A stretch of 64,000 bases of DNA from the NCBI RefSeq assembly GCF_000146165.2, contig NC_004347.2:1674001-1738000 (forward strand). Reading direction: 5' to 3'. Under the pieces are notes generated by a model. It saw only the letters and a program-made list of their open reading frames with translations, made no database searches and was not told the DNA's origin. The DNA comes from Shewanella oneidensis MR-1 (GTDB lineage Bacteria > Pseudomonadota > Gammaproteobacteria > Enterobacterales > Shewanellaceae). Below, piece after piece: positions 17,572 through 25,963 of the stretch; position 1 is the stretch's first letter; each line of letters opens with the position of its first letter. The translations under genes were made by a program, and so were the position numbers.

Positions 17572-18516
17572 ATGCCGACACAAAAGCCGTTAGATTTAAA
17601 TTTATTACGCGTGTTTATGGTGGTTTACCGTACTCGGTCATTCACCCAAGCGGCGCAGGAGTTAGATTTAACTCAGTCATCCGTGAGTAATGCAATAAGT
17701 CGATTCAGAGCCTGGGTTGGGGAGTCGCTGTTTACTCGGGTTGGGCGGGGAATAGAACCAACGGCGGTGGCGCGGGAGATGTATCGCAAGTTTGAGCAAC
17801 CCATGGCCGATATCGAAACCGTATTACTGGGATTTGAGCATTTTGATCCCCACTCGAGTCAGCGGCGTTTTTATGTATATGCCAATGAGTCGGTTATTGA
17901 AACGCTACAAGCTGGTGTGCAGGCTTTATTGCAGGATGCGGATATCGAAGTGATTTTCCGTGAGTCGCCGCCGCAGGAGGCGGAGTTATACCGCGATATT
18001 TTGCTAGAGCGGGTTGCCGTGGCGATCGATATAAAACCCGCTCAGCAAAGTTTGCTCTCAAGCAAATTGCTCTTTACCGAAAATTTAGTGTGTATCGTCA
18101 GCCGGCAGCATCCTCGTATTCAAGGTGTCATTAACCATGAACAGTATTTTGAGGAGAAACATGTCTTTTTGAATCTAAGGCGTTTTAATTTGACTGCGGG
18201 GGATTTGTTTACCGAAGGCGTGTTACCAAGGCGCAGGATGTACAGTGAGCAGTCATCCCTATTGAGTATGTTTGCAACCGTAGGTAAAAGTGAGGCGATA
18301 GGCATCGCCCCTTTACGTTATGCCAGCCAATACGCTGACATTTTTGGCCTACAAATTTTACCTATGCCACTGAAAACAAGGCCGATTGATTTATATATGG
18401 TGTGGAGTAGTAAGTATACCCAAAACCCGAGCCATCAATGGTTACGAAGTTTATTGCTCAGTGCCAGTACCATGACACTAAATGAAAAAGCGCTGGTTCG
18501 GACTCGCTGCGAGTGA
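17572..18516 (+). CDS. LysR-family transcriptional regulator
   Basis: 314-residue regulator. An N-terminal winged helix-turn-helix occupies about residues 8-66 (RSFTQAAQELDLTQSSVSNA), and a substrate-binding-like domain makes up the rest. It is divergent from the SdsA-type sulfatase gene, so autoregulation and control of that gene in response to a sulfate ester are the likely roles; the effector cannot be read from sequence. The ATG at 17572 lacks a clear Shine-Dalgarno. The last codons (the ALVRTRCE end) form part of a terminator stem, so the coding end and transcription stop overlap. Confidence 0.85.
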   Translation: MPTQKPLDLNLLRVFMVVYRTRSFTQAAQELDLTQSSVSNAISRFRAWVGESLFTRVGRGIEPTAVAREMYRKFEQPMADIETVLLGFEHFDPHSSQRRFYVYANESVIETLQAGVQALLQDADIEVIFRESPPQEAELYRDILLERVAVAIDIKPAQQSLLSSKLLFTENLVCIVSRQHPRIQGVINHEQYFEEKHVFLNLRRFNLTAGDLFTEGVLPRRRMYSEQSSLLSMFATVGKSEAIGIAPLRYASQYADIFGLQILPMPLKTRPIDLYMVWSSKYTQNPSHQWLRSLLLSASTMTLNEKALVRTRCE

Positions 18517-18528
18517 ACCAGCGCTTTT
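18486..18528. terminator. Terminator embedded in the lysR 3' end
   Basis: Long hairpin with outer arms AAAAGCGCTGGTTC (18486-18499) and its complement (18515-18528) and an inner ACTC/GAGT pair. The A/T-rich ends flank the stem on both strands, so it can stop both the LysR transcript and the convergent queF transcript. About ten codons and the stop of the LysR gene lie inside it. Confidence 0.8.
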
Positions 18529-18563
18529 GGCATGTTTATCTCATTGTTTTAGCAATGTATATA

Positions 18564-19424
18564 TTACTGTCTGGCTAACCTATGGCTCTCGCCTGGATGC
18601 TCAAAATCACTGCGGTAGGGGTTAATGTCTAAGCCGCCACGACGGGTGTAGCGGGCGTATACGGTTAACTTAGCGCAGTGGCAATAATGTTTTAAGTCGA
18701 CAAAAATCCGTTCGACACATTGCTCGTGAAACTCATTATGCTGGCGGAATGAAATCAGATAGCGAAGTAATTTCTCGCGATCGATTTTAGGCCCTTGGTA
18801 ACGGATCATCACACTGCCCCAATCGGGTTGTGAGGTGATTAAGCAGTTTGATTTCAACAAATTAGAATTGAGCGTTTCGGCAACAATTTGTTTTTCATCA
18901 GTGCTGTTTTCCAGATACTCCGGATTAAAATCATAATCACTGACTTCAATATCGAGATCGTCAATGCAGGTGCCTGGTAGTTCGACGACACGTTGAATAC
19001 CAAAACTTTTAGGCTCAATAATCTTAACGGTTACATCACCTTGGGCACATTCACTGAGATCTTTCACTAAGGTTTTTTGCACCGCATCGAGATTGTCGAA
19101 TTTGGTTTGATTAAAACTGTTTAAATACAGTTTGAAGGATTTTGACTCGATCAGATTTTGGCTTGCATGACTGAGCTGAATGTCAGCGATGGCCACCATA
19201 GGTTTGCCCTTCGCATTTAGCCAAGACAGCTCATAGGCCGTCCAGATATCGGCCCCGTGGAAAGGTAAACTTTCTGCAGTTAGGTTGATAGCGTTACGGT
19301 TAAGTGAGCGAGGAACCCCTTGCAGCAGCGACGCATCATACTCGGCTTGATAATCAGTAGCTTTACCTAACGTTAAGCCCGCAAGCTCTTTTGCATCACT
19401 ATAGGGATCGTGATTCTGTGTCAT
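18564..19424 (-). CDS. queF: NADPH-dependent 7-cyano-7-deazaguanine reductase QueF
   Basis: Reduces preQ0 to preQ1 in queuosine tRNA modification. The ATG at 19424 gives 286 residues starting [10 protein letters not shown], the usual length for the long gammaproteobacterial QueF type; the open frame extends upstream but lacks similarity there. A GGAAA about 9 nt upstream supports this start. Visible features include [17 protein letters not shown] (catalytic Cys region) and [10 protein letters not shown] near the C-terminus. It is divergent from syd, as in E. coli. Confidence 0.93.
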   Translation of the reverse strand: MTQNHDPYSDAKELAGLTLGKATDYQAEYDASLLQGVPRSLNRNAINLTAESLPFHGADIWTAYELSWLNAKGKPMVAIADIQLSHASQNLIESKSFKLYLNSFNQTKFDNLDAVQKTLVKDLSECAQGDVTVKIIEPKSFGIQRVVELPGTCIDDLDIEVSDYDFNPEYLENSTDEKQIVAETLNSNLLKSNCLITSQPDWGSVMIRYQGPKIDREKLLRYLISFRQHNEFHEQCVERIFVDLKHYCHCAKLTVYARYTRRGGLDINPYRSDFEHPGESHRLARQ

Positions 19425-19483
19425 CAATACTGTTTCCATGTCAAAATAGGCGCACATTATACCCGAAATTGGATTGTGCTTAA

Positions 19484-20134
19484 GTGTCTTGTCTGCCTGC
19501 GCTCGATAAATTTTTGCAAAACTATCATCAGTCTTACCTATCAACTTTAGGCGAATTACCACGATATTACCCGCGAGGTGAGTCATCTTTGTGTATTCAA
19601 GGAGAGTTTGTTGAAGCGTCAACTGAGGCGGTGGGTTGGCTACCAGTTAAGCGTGAACAGCCCGGCAGCTTTACTAACGTTGAGCATGCATTGGAGCTTA
19701 AGTTGTGGCCCGATATCCATAGCTTCTATGGTCAGTATTTTGCCGCGCCAGTGCTCTTTGACTCAACTTGGGGCACGGGAGAATTATTACAGGTATGGAA
19801 TGAGGCGGATTTTGATGCCCTACAGCAAAATATCATTGGGCATTTGATGATGAAGCAAAAGCTCAAGCAACCGCCCACCTGGTTTATTGGTTTGCTTGAT
19901 GAAGGCGATAAGATGCTGACGGTTGATAACGCCGATGGCAGTGTGTGGATTGAAATTCCTGGCGAGCTTCCCTCAGTGCAATTAGCAACCAGTTTAGCGG
20001 AATTTATTGCGGCCTTATCGCCACGTATTGCTCCACCGGTGAAACACGAGGAACTCCCCATGCCTGCACAGGATCATCCGGGGATTTTTGCCAGCTTTAA
20101 ACGAATGTGGCACAACTTAACGGGTAAGCGCTAA
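19484..20134 (+). CDS. syd: Syd, SecY-interacting protein
   Basis: 216-residue cytosolic protein that binds SecY at the membrane and is thought to check or protect the translocon. The family pattern is visible: an acidic surface, a conserved [12 protein letters not shown] segment and [12 protein letters not shown] strands (here [10 protein letters not shown] near residue 155). It is longer than E. coli Syd (181 aa), mainly at the C-terminus. The gene is divergent from queF across a 59-bp gap; this queF-syd pairing is shared with E. coli. Confidence 0.9.
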
Positions 20135-20162
20135 GCGCGGTGAGTCTCTTACAAAGTGTTCC

Positions 20163-20200
20163 GCAAACTCGACATCACGCATTTGTACGGCCGAGTTTGC
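20163..20200. terminator. Weak hairpin between convergent syd and DUF2310 genes
   Basis: Nine-base arms GCAAACTCG (20163-20171) and its complement (20192-20200) around a 20-nt loop. There is no clear T-tract, so it is only a possible transcription stop. Confidence 0.3.
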
Positions 20201-20217
20201 TATTCAAAACGGGATGG

Positions 20218-20991
20218 TTATTGATGATCCCAAGACAAGTTCGATACGATGCGGCAAGGTTCGCAGCGAAAGTGGAACATATCTAATAAAGGTTCGTCGA
20301 GTTTCCAGGCGTGACTGCCACAACGCGGGCAGGGGCGAGCTAGTTCAGATGCCAGATCTTGGCCACCTACCCGATACAAATAATAGTAAGTGGGGATGTG
20401 GGTGAGGTACTCAATTCGGCCGCGTAGGTCCCAGCCTCTTCTAAACAAATCACTAGTTGGACTGGATAATTCTTCTAGCGCGGCAAATTCTGCTTTAGTG
20501 GCCGCGGCCATTTGCAATTCATCACAGGCCTGCCATTCGCTCTGCCAGCGGATTATACGCTTATGATCACCATTAAAAGTGGCTGGGATCTGATACAGCG
20601 GAATGGGTAAGAGGTTATCACCACTTCGCAGTGGTGAGCACATGTGCACATAGCTGGTATAGAGTAACTGCCAACTAGGTGGCTCAGTGTTACTGACCTC
20701 AGAATTAATGTCCTGACCGATAAACTTTTCACGCGGCGCTAAAAGCTTAGCATCGGTTAATTCTGCCAGAGCCTTTTTTACCCAAGGGCTGTGATAGCGA
20801 TGTGTCAGACTGTTTTTTTCTGGCGTAAGCAGGCGTACGCGAAATTCGCCATCATTAAAGGCGACAGCAAATTCGCGACCTAACACTTGGCCATTGGCGC
20901 GGTATGCTTCCAGTAATTGATTGATCGCCCTCTCTGCCGCGCTAATGGTGGTATCGGCAAAGCATTCAAAGCGCAGTTCGGTGACAAACAT
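20218..20991 (-). CDS. DUF2310 Zn-ribbon protein
   Basis: 257-residue conserved protein of unknown function. The C-terminus carries a zinc ribbon: CPRCG near residue 222 and CEPC near residue 244. The family is annotated as possibly nucleic-acid binding because of this ribbon, which is not proof of function. The start shares one base with the upstream gene's stop (TAATG), so the two minus-strand genes are probably one transcription unit. Confidence 0.82.
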   Translation of the reverse strand: MFVTELRFECFADTTISAAERAINQLLEAYRANGQVLGREFAVAFNDGEFRVRLLTPEKNSLTHRYHSPWVKKALAELTDAKLLAPREKFIGQDINSEVSNTEPPSWQLLYTSYVHMCSPLRSGDNLLPIPLYQIPATFNGDHKRIIRWQSEWQACDELQMAAATKAEFAALEELSSPTSDLFRRGWDLRGRIEYLTHIPTYYYLYRVGGQDLASELARPCPRCGSHAWKLDEPLLDMFHFRCEPCRIVSNLSWDHQ

Positions 20992-21374
20992 TAAACGGAT
21001 TTTCCTTGGAGTTCGAGTTGATTAACGCGCTGTTTTAGCTCGATAAGTTCATTTGTAAGCTGCATGATTTCCGTATTTTTTAAGGCGATGGCTTGCTCAA
21101 ATCCCTTTTGCAGCTCTGTTAACTGTGCCGCAAGTGTTGTGACAGAAAGCGGGACTGGTTCTGTCGGTTTTTGCTCTTCAACCTCGGGTATTGACAGTGC
21201 TGCTAAGCGCTCCCGCTCTGCTTTAGGCATAGATTTAAACTGTTGTAACCCCTGGATTAATATAGGCATAGGGAACTTATTACCTAGACGGCTTTTAATC
21301 AGGGCAAGACTTGGCGCTTTACCGCTTGCGTCGAGTGCACATGCTGCCGCTAACACTTGGTCAATCGGACTCAT
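20991..21374 (-). CDS. Small protein with N-terminal helical domain and C-terminal coiled coil
   Basis: 127-residue protein. Residues 1-55 look like a compact helical, possibly DNA-binding domain (IDQVLAAACALDASGKAPSLALIKSRLG resembles a KfrA-type N-terminus). Residues 80-125 form a heptad-repeat coiled coil (LTELQKGFEQAIALKNTEIM, then LTNELIELKQ). The role is unknown. It is co-transcribed with, and overlaps by one base, the DUF2310 gene, so the two may work together. Confidence 0.72.
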   Translation of the reverse strand: MSPIDQVLAAACALDASGKAPSLALIKSRLGNKFPMPILIQGLQQFKSMPKAERERLAALSIPEVEEQKPTEPVPLSVTTLAAQLTELQKGFEQAIALKNTEIMQLTNELIELKQRVNQLELQGKSV

Positions 21375-21523
21375 AATAAGTGAAATTCCTTATTTTATAT
21401 TGTGTTTTTTACTAACTTACCTGTGGCGTGGTTATTTTAGTTATTATAAATCAATGGATTGATGTTTGGCATTGATTTTGCTTTTTTAAGCATTTTTATA
21501 ACAAATACACAGGAAGTCAAAAT

Positions 21524-21922
21524 ATGAACGCAAAAATTAATCGCAACCTTATCGCGGTCGCTTTTTTAGGGTTAGCAAGCTTAGGTCTTAGTGGTTGTGT
21601 GGTCAATGTTGGCGATGGTGAATCGGGTTGGGATCGCTCTGAGTCTTGGGAAAAAGTGCAGGATAAAAATCGCTCCAATCTGGCCAAGCTAAGCCTTGGT
21701 ATGAGTAAAGACCAAGTGATGACGCTAATGGGAGCCTCAGACTTGAGCGAGTCCTATTTGCAGCAAAGCGCTGGGCAAGCCGATAAAGAAGTATTGGTGC
21801 TGTTTTATCGTACTCAACGTTCCCATAGCGATGGCAAAACCACTAAGGATGAATGCACGCCAGTTGTGCTGAGTAATCATGTTTTAATGGGGTGGGGTGA
21901 TACAGCGTATAACAAGATTTAA
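21524..21922 (+). CDS. DUF3192 family lipoprotein
   Basis: 132-residue protein with a lipoprotein signal (lipobox LSGC, Cys25). The mature domain, with LSLGMSKDQVMTLMG, resembles the SmpA/OmlA-like fold in which a helix-turn motif is followed by a small beta sheet; the family is DUF3192. A specific role is not known. It is monocistronic, preceded by GAAGTCAAAAT rather than a strong ribosome site, and followed by a convergent terminator. Confidence 0.8.
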   Translation: MNAKINRNLIAVAFLGLASLGLSGCVVNVGDGESGWDRSESWEKVQDKNRSNLAKLSLGMSKDQVMTLMGASDLSESYLQQSAGQADKEVLVLFYRTQRSHSDGKTTKDECTPVVLSNHVLMGWGDTAYNKI

Positions 21923-21952
21923 CCACGACTAAGACTGCTCCTCAAAGACACT

Positions 21953-21977
21953 GAAAGCCCTAAAAATTAGGGCTTTC
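21953..21977. terminator. Convergent terminator overlapping the DUF2789 stop
   Basis: Hairpin with ten-base arms GAAAGCCCTA and TAGGGCTTTC around an AAAAT loop, between the DUF3192 and DUF2789 genes. The TAA stop of the minus-strand gene (21967-21969) lies within the hairpin. Confidence 0.75.
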
Positions 21978-22200
21978 TTAACTGGGTATCAAGCTGTTCA
22001 ATCAGTTCGGTCCACTGTGCGTCAGCTTCTAACGCTTCGGTGAGAAAACTCTTTTGCGCTTGTGTCCAAAAAGGTGCTTCAATGAAGTGTATTTGTGATG
22101 TCAGCTTGTGGGTCGCCATAAATTGCGCAATGGCATTGGGTTGGCCCTCTAATCCTAGCTGTTCAAATAGATGACTTAAATCGACTGGTGTTGTATCCAT
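21967..22200 (-). CDS. DUF2789 family protein
   Basis: Small conserved protein. I take ATG at 22200 (MDTTPVDLSHLFEQLGL), giving 77 residues, because it is preceded by the purine-rich GGGAGGGAGAG and matches the family's usual length; the open frame extends 22 codons further up without support. The pattern FEQLGL, then IHFIEAPFWTQAQKSFLTEA, is characteristic. Function unknown. Confidence 0.8.
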   Translation of the reverse strand: MDTTPVDLSHLFEQLGLEGQPNAIAQFMATHKLTSQIHFIEAPFWTQAQKSFLTEALEADAQWTELIEQLDTQLRKP

Positions 22201-22349
22201 TCTATCTCTCCCTCCCAAGGTTAGCCTGTTATCTAGGTTATGCCTCTGTGTGAAAGATGCAATCAATGATTAAAATTTGCACTTTTTTGTTTCCTTGATA
22301 CATTGATAAAGACTCATAAGAGTGTGAGCTAAATCAAGGAATTCTAATA

Positions 22350-22988
22350 ATGGACAATAATACCTTGGATGAGTATCGTGCAGTTTATCTCACCGCAGAA
22401 GATTTACGCTTGGCCGCTTCAATTCTCTACAATGCGTATCATGATGATCCCTTTTTTGTTGATACCTTATCCTCCTCAGACAAATTTGCCTACGAACAAA
22501 AATTGCGTGCCGCGATTCGCGAAGAGCTCAATACCCTATGGCAGCAAAAGCAAGCCTTAATTGGACTTTTCGACGGTGCGCATTTAATGGGCGTTGCTTG
22601 CGTGGTTACCCAAAAAGTGCCACTCGGAGAAGGTCGCTATTGGCACTGGCGGCTCAAAATGTTACTTGGCACTGGTTGGCAATCTACTCAGGCCATGATG
22701 AAAAAAGAATCAACCATTTTGGAGTTGTTACCCAGCCAGCGTTGTGGGATTTTGCAATTTATTGCTTTAGCACCTAACGAACAAGGTAAAGGACTGGGTC
22801 ATCAACTCGTTCAAGCTGTGGTGAGTTGGTGCGATGAGCAGCCAAATCTTGAAGGTATTGGAGTGTTCACCACGCAGGAAGCCCATACGCATTTATTTAA
22901 GCAACATGACTTTGTCTCCTTGGGAGAATTGGTCATTGGTAGTGTGACTGGGCAACTACTTTTTTATACAGGTCAACAAGATGAATGA
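22350..22988 (+). CDS. GNAT-family N-acetyltransferase
   Basis: 212-residue acetyltransferase. The acetyl-CoA binding motif QGKGLGHQLV is visible near residue 150, after the strand CGILQFIALAPN. Substrate unknown. It starts with ATG preceded by AAGGAATT. The end overlaps the next gene by 8 bp, so it forms a two-gene unit with the DUF962 membrane protein. Confidence 0.87.
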   Translation: MDNNTLDEYRAVYLTAEDLRLAASILYNAYHDDPFFVDTLSSSDKFAYEQKLRAAIREELNTLWQQKQALIGLFDGAHLMGVACVVTQKVPLGEGRYWHWRLKMLLGTGWQSTQAMMKKESTILELLPSQRCGILQFIALAPNEQGKGLGHQLVQAVVSWCDEQPNLEGIGVFTTQEAHTHLFKQHDFVSLGELVIGSVTGQLLFYTGQQDE

Positions 22989-23286
22989 ACGTTATCGCTC
23001 TTTCGCTGAGTTTTATCCTTTCTATCTCTCCCAGCATCAAGACAGGCGTTGTCGGCGGCTGCATTTTATTGGGAGTATGATTGTGCTGGCATTATTGGGA
23101 GCTGCGTTGATCACGACCCACTGGTGGTTACTGGTACTGATCCCGCTAGTGGGATACGGACTTGCCTGGGTTGGCCATTTTGTCTTTGAACGAAATCGAC
23201 CTGCGACATTTCAATATCCGCTATACAGTTTGATGGGAGATTGGGTGATGTTCGCCCAAATACTCTTGGGTAAAATAAAGTACTGA
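22981..23286 (+). CDS. DUF962 / Mpo1-like membrane protein
   Basis: 101-residue protein with the family signature FYPFYLSQHQDRRCRRLHFIGS at the N-terminus (His-rich, probably metal-binding), two membrane helices around residues 33-65, and GHFVFERNRPATFQYP after the second. Yeast Mpo1 in this family is an Fe-dependent dioxygenase of fatty acid alpha-oxidation; whether the bacterial protein does the same is inference. Translationally coupled to the upstream GNAT gene. Confidence 0.83.
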   Translation: MNERYRSFAEFYPFYLSQHQDRRCRRLHFIGSMIVLALLGAALITTHWWLLVLIPLVGYGLAWVGHFVFERNRPATFQYPLYSLMGDWVMFAQILLGKIKY

Positions 23287-23318
23287 ATTTTTACCTATCA
23301 GTGAGAAGCTGAGTCGGG

Positions 23319-23336
23319 TGTGAGAGATCGCTTACA
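23319..23336 (+). promoter_or_regulatory. UvrY/GacA-type upstream activating site of csrB1
   Basis: TGTGAGAGATCGCTTACA fits the TGTNAG-N6-CTTACA palindrome bound by UvrY/GacA response regulators. A further TGTAAG half-site follows at 23342. The site ends 158 bp before the -10-like TAGAAT at 23494-23499; the csrB2 copy has nearly the same spacing. Confidence 0.75.
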
Positions 23337-23505
23337 AAGCCTGTAAGATAAAATGTTTTCTTGTTGATTGTTTTATAAACCATATTTTTAAAAATAATTA
23401 AATTTCAATATCTTGAATTGTATCTCGCTTAGGTTGGATGAAATTTGAGCCAATCGTTGTTCTTATGATGGAACAAAAAAGGCGGGATTCACGTAGAATT
23501 CATTC

Positions 23506-24017
23506 ATCACCAAAATAAATGGATAGCACGGATAGCAATACAGGTGAAATGGACGCAAGAAGCAACGAATTTAGGTTCTTGGATTTGAGCCTCTGACGGT
23601 AGGGAAACTGTCATCAACCTAGGATTGGTTAAGGAAAAGCAGGTCTGCTTTCTCATGGATGATACAGGATACAATGCTTGTTAGGACGACAGGTTTAAGG
23701 ATGATAAAGGACAAGCTTAAGGATTAAGCATGACTCGGTGCAGGATGTGTCGAGTAAAGGGATAAGTATAAGGGTGAACAGCTTGTACTCGTCTATGGAA
23801 GGTATTGAGCAGGATGCGTTGTGGAATGAGTCATAGGATGTGACTGGAGCCGAAATAGGATTTTCGGATCAAGGGATTGAGTGTCATGGTAAAACCATCA
23901 CACAGGGAAGATAAAGGATGCAGGGATGGTAGGACGCACGCATACGCATGGATGGTGCAGGGAGCACGAATAAGCAGGATGGCTTACAGAGGATAAATGG
24001 GGCGCACATAGTGCGCC
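23506..24017 (+). ncRNA. csrB1: CsrB-family regulatory RNA, copy 1 (terminator split by IS)
   Basis: Non-coding RNA expected to sequester the translational regulator CsrA. About 31 GGA triplets in about 500 nt (my hand count), mostly as AGGAT, CAGGATG, ACGGA or AAGGA, many within short dyads, are the CsrA-binding signature. The start is inferred from TAGAAT (23494-23499); no good -35 exists, as expected for an activator-dependent promoter. The 3' end shares ACGCATGGATGGTGCAGGGA with copy 2. Its terminator hairpin GGGCGCAC-ATA-GTGCGCC is cut at 24017 by the IS element, and the last stem base plus T-tract now lie at 25319 onward. Both copies lie between syd and yqcC, like E. coli csrB. The exact 5' end is inferred. 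Confidence 0.85.
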
Positions 24018-25310
24018 GGTAGTGTTCATAATTCTGTGTCATTTCAGTAAAATATTCAAAAACAGGAATGACACATGACCCAACCTTTTAACTTCGAACA
24101 AGCCCTTAAAGATCTGCAATCAGGTAAAAGCCTCACAGGTAAAGACAGCATTCTTGGCCCACTGATCAAGCAACTCACTGAAGCGGCTCTCCAGGCTGAG
24201 CTTGAGCAGCATTTAGCGCATGATCCTCAGCCTAATCGTAAAAATGGCAAAACCCCTAAGACCATTAAGCATCCGTCCGGTAACTTTGAGTTAGACGCGC
24301 CTAGAGACCGCAATGGCACCTTTGAGCCTCAGTTGATTAAGAAAAATCAAACTACACTAACCGATGAAATCGAACGTAAAGTGTTATCGATGTTCAGTAT
24401 AGGTATGAGCTATCGCGATATTAATCAACATGTTGAAGATATGTATGGGCTCAATGTGTCTAACGCAACAGTCAGTGCTATCACTGACAAACTCATCCCC
24501 GAACTTAAAGCGTGGCAGCAGCGCCCATTAGATAGCCATTATCCTATCGTTTGGCTTGATGCGATACATTATAAAGTCAAAGAGGATGGGCGTTACGTCA
24601 GTAAAGCCGTTTACACATTGTTAGCGCTTAATATGAAAGGAAAAAAGGAAATTTTAGGGCTTCACTTATCCGAAAATGAAGGCGCTAATTACTGGCTATC
24701 CGTACTGACCGATCTTAATAATCGTGGTGTAAAAGATATTCTTATCGCCTGTGTTGACGGCTTGACCGGTTTCCCTGAGGCCATAGCCAGTATCTTTCCT
24801 CATACGGAAACACAGCTATGCGTTATCCACCAGATCCGTAACTCAATGAAGTATGTCGCCTCAAAAAATCAGAAAGCGTTTATGGCTGATTTAAAGCCTG
24901 TGTATCGAGCCGTGAGTAAAGAAGCCGCAGAGATGGCATTGGACGAACTGGAGGCCAAATGGGGTGATGCTTATCCGTTGGTAATCAACTCTTGGCGTCG
25001 CAAATGGCATAATTTGTCTCATTATTTTAAGTACCCAGAACATATCAGGAAAGTGATTTACACGACCAATGCAGTTGAGGCTGTACATCGCCAATTTAGA
25101 AAGCTCACCAAAACCAAAGGTGCTTTTCCTAATGAAAATAGCTTGTTGAAGCTACTTTACGCAGGCATATTAAACGCCTCAGATAAATGGACCATGCCAA
25201 TCCACAATTGGAGCCTTTGTTTATCTCAGTTAGCGATTTATTTTGAAGGACGTTTAGATAGCGTGCTAGAAATTTAAAAATTAGCCTGACACAGAATTTT
25301 GAACGCCCTC
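24018..25310 (+). mobile_element. IS256-family insertion sequence
   Basis: 1293-bp element encoding one transposase. The ends are imperfect inverted repeats (19 of 24 matches: left GGTAGTGTTCATAATTCTGT, right complement GAGGGCGTTCAAAATTCTGT). It is flanked by an 8-bp target duplication AGTGCGCC (24010-24017 and 25311-25318), the duplication size normal for IS256. The target is the 3' arm of the csrB1 terminator hairpin. The intact ends, duplication and ORF suggest recent insertion. Confidence 0.93.
24075..25277 (+). CDS. IS256-family transposase (mutator-type, DDE)
   Basis: 400-residue transposase, full length for the family. Catalytic residues can be placed: Asp in VWLDAIHYKVK (near 163), Asp in ACVDGLTGFPEAI (near 229) and Glu in TTNAVEAVHRQFRK (near 338), with the family motif CVIHQIRNSMKYV between. 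The ATG at 24075 lies 57 bp inside the left end. The frame is uninterrupted, so the element may still be active. It reads in the same direction as csrB1, whose terminator it disrupts. Confidence 0.95.
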   Translation: MTQPFNFEQALKDLQSGKSLTGKDSILGPLIKQLTEAALQAELEQHLAHDPQPNRKNGKTPKTIKHPSGNFELDAPRDRNGTFEPQLIKKNQTTLTDEIERKVLSMFSIGMSYRDINQHVEDMYGLNVSNATVSAITDKLIPELKAWQQRPLDSHYPIVWLDAIHYKVKEDGRYVSKAVYTLLALNMKGKKEILGLHLSENEGANYWLSVLTDLNNRGVKDILIACVDGLTGFPEAIASIFPHTETQLCVIHQIRNSMKYVASKNQKAFMADLKPVYRAVSKEAAEMALDELEAKWGDAYPLVINSWRRKWHNLSHYFKYPEHIRKVIYTTNAVEAVHRQFRKLTKTKGAFPNENSLLKLLYAGILNASDKWTMPIHNWSLCLSQLAIYFEGRLDSVLEI

Positions 25311-25412
25311 AGTGCGCCCTTTCTTTTTGTTTTTTTGAAGCTGTAGTTTCTATCCCCACATTTTCGGAATGTTCGAGTGTGAATACGCTCTATCTCCCAT
25401 TGTAATGTACAT

Positions 25413-25436
25413 AAATATCGAAATATCGAAATATCG
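25413..25436. repeat. Short tandem repeat, AAATATCG x3
   Basis: Three exact copies of an 8-bp AT-rich unit in the spacer after the csrB1 tail. No function is evident. Confidence 0.8.
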
Positions 25437-25519
25437 ACCCGCTTATACATTGGAAAATAGCGTTCTTGCATTGCTCGACTTTAGTGGTTGATATAAACCA
25501 AAGCGTAAATAGCTTTGGC

Positions 25520-25670
25520 TAGGGCGTGTTGACGTTTCGAAATTAGATTTTGAACCTTCTGGTAGCGTTTGGCTTGGCGTTTCTGCTGCGTTATCGTCCG
25601 TTTATGTAGAATAACTATACCGCACGGACTTTGCCTTGCATAAACGCCAGTCAAATTGCTGCAATCCCTA
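25520..25670. repeat. MITE-like element, internally deleted copy
   Basis: Short relative of the element at 13280-13562, in inverse orientation. It starts with AGGGCGTGTTGACGTTT, then TAGATTTTG, and keeps the hairpin core (CGTCCGTTTATGTAGAATAA, then CGCACGGACTTTGCCTTGCA). It ends in GCAATCCCTA, having lost the outer part of one terminal repeat and about 100 bp of interior. Both ends are bordered by TA, as in the full copy. Confidence 0.8.
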
Positions 25671-25945
25671 GTGTGTGAAGGCCTTTTATCAAAGAACAGA
25701 AATGGCCTTGTACTAAAGTACGTCATTACGCTATTAACATTGGTCACGGGATCTACAATTTTGTATGTTTATAAGGTTTTGATGTTTTGTGTCAAAATGT
25801 CTACTTTTATCATTTTAATAACTGTGAAATAAATGGTGTTGCGGATTATTACTCTTTTATGCGGTGACTTTTGACCGTGTTTAATCTGAGGTGTTCTTTG
25901 CAAGCAAGCCAAATTCCTTAAGAGGATTAAAATTGCTAATTTCTT

Positions 25946-25963
25946 TGTGAGATATGTCTCACA
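25946..25963 (+). promoter_or_regulatory. UvrY/GacA-type upstream activating site of csrB2
   Basis: TGTGAGATATGTCTCACA, a TGTNAG-N6-CTNACA palindrome, with an added TGTAAG half-site at 25968 and another at about 25979. It ends 160 bp before TAGACT (26123-26128), matching the csrB1 layout. Confidence 0.72.

Noticed and set aside
19425..19483. preQ1 riboswitch before queF
   Set aside because: Only 59 bp separate queF from syd and I see no pseudoknot-forming preQ1 aptamer pattern.
19425..19622. 66-residue N-terminal extension of QueF
   Set aside because: It would overlap the divergent syd gene and promoter, and family length and the ribosome site support ATG 19424.
23520..24000. Degenerate tandem repeat or CRISPR-like array of GGAT units
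   Set aside because: Unit spacing is irregular, there are no constant repeats and unique spacers, and the pattern with activator site and terminator fits CsrB.
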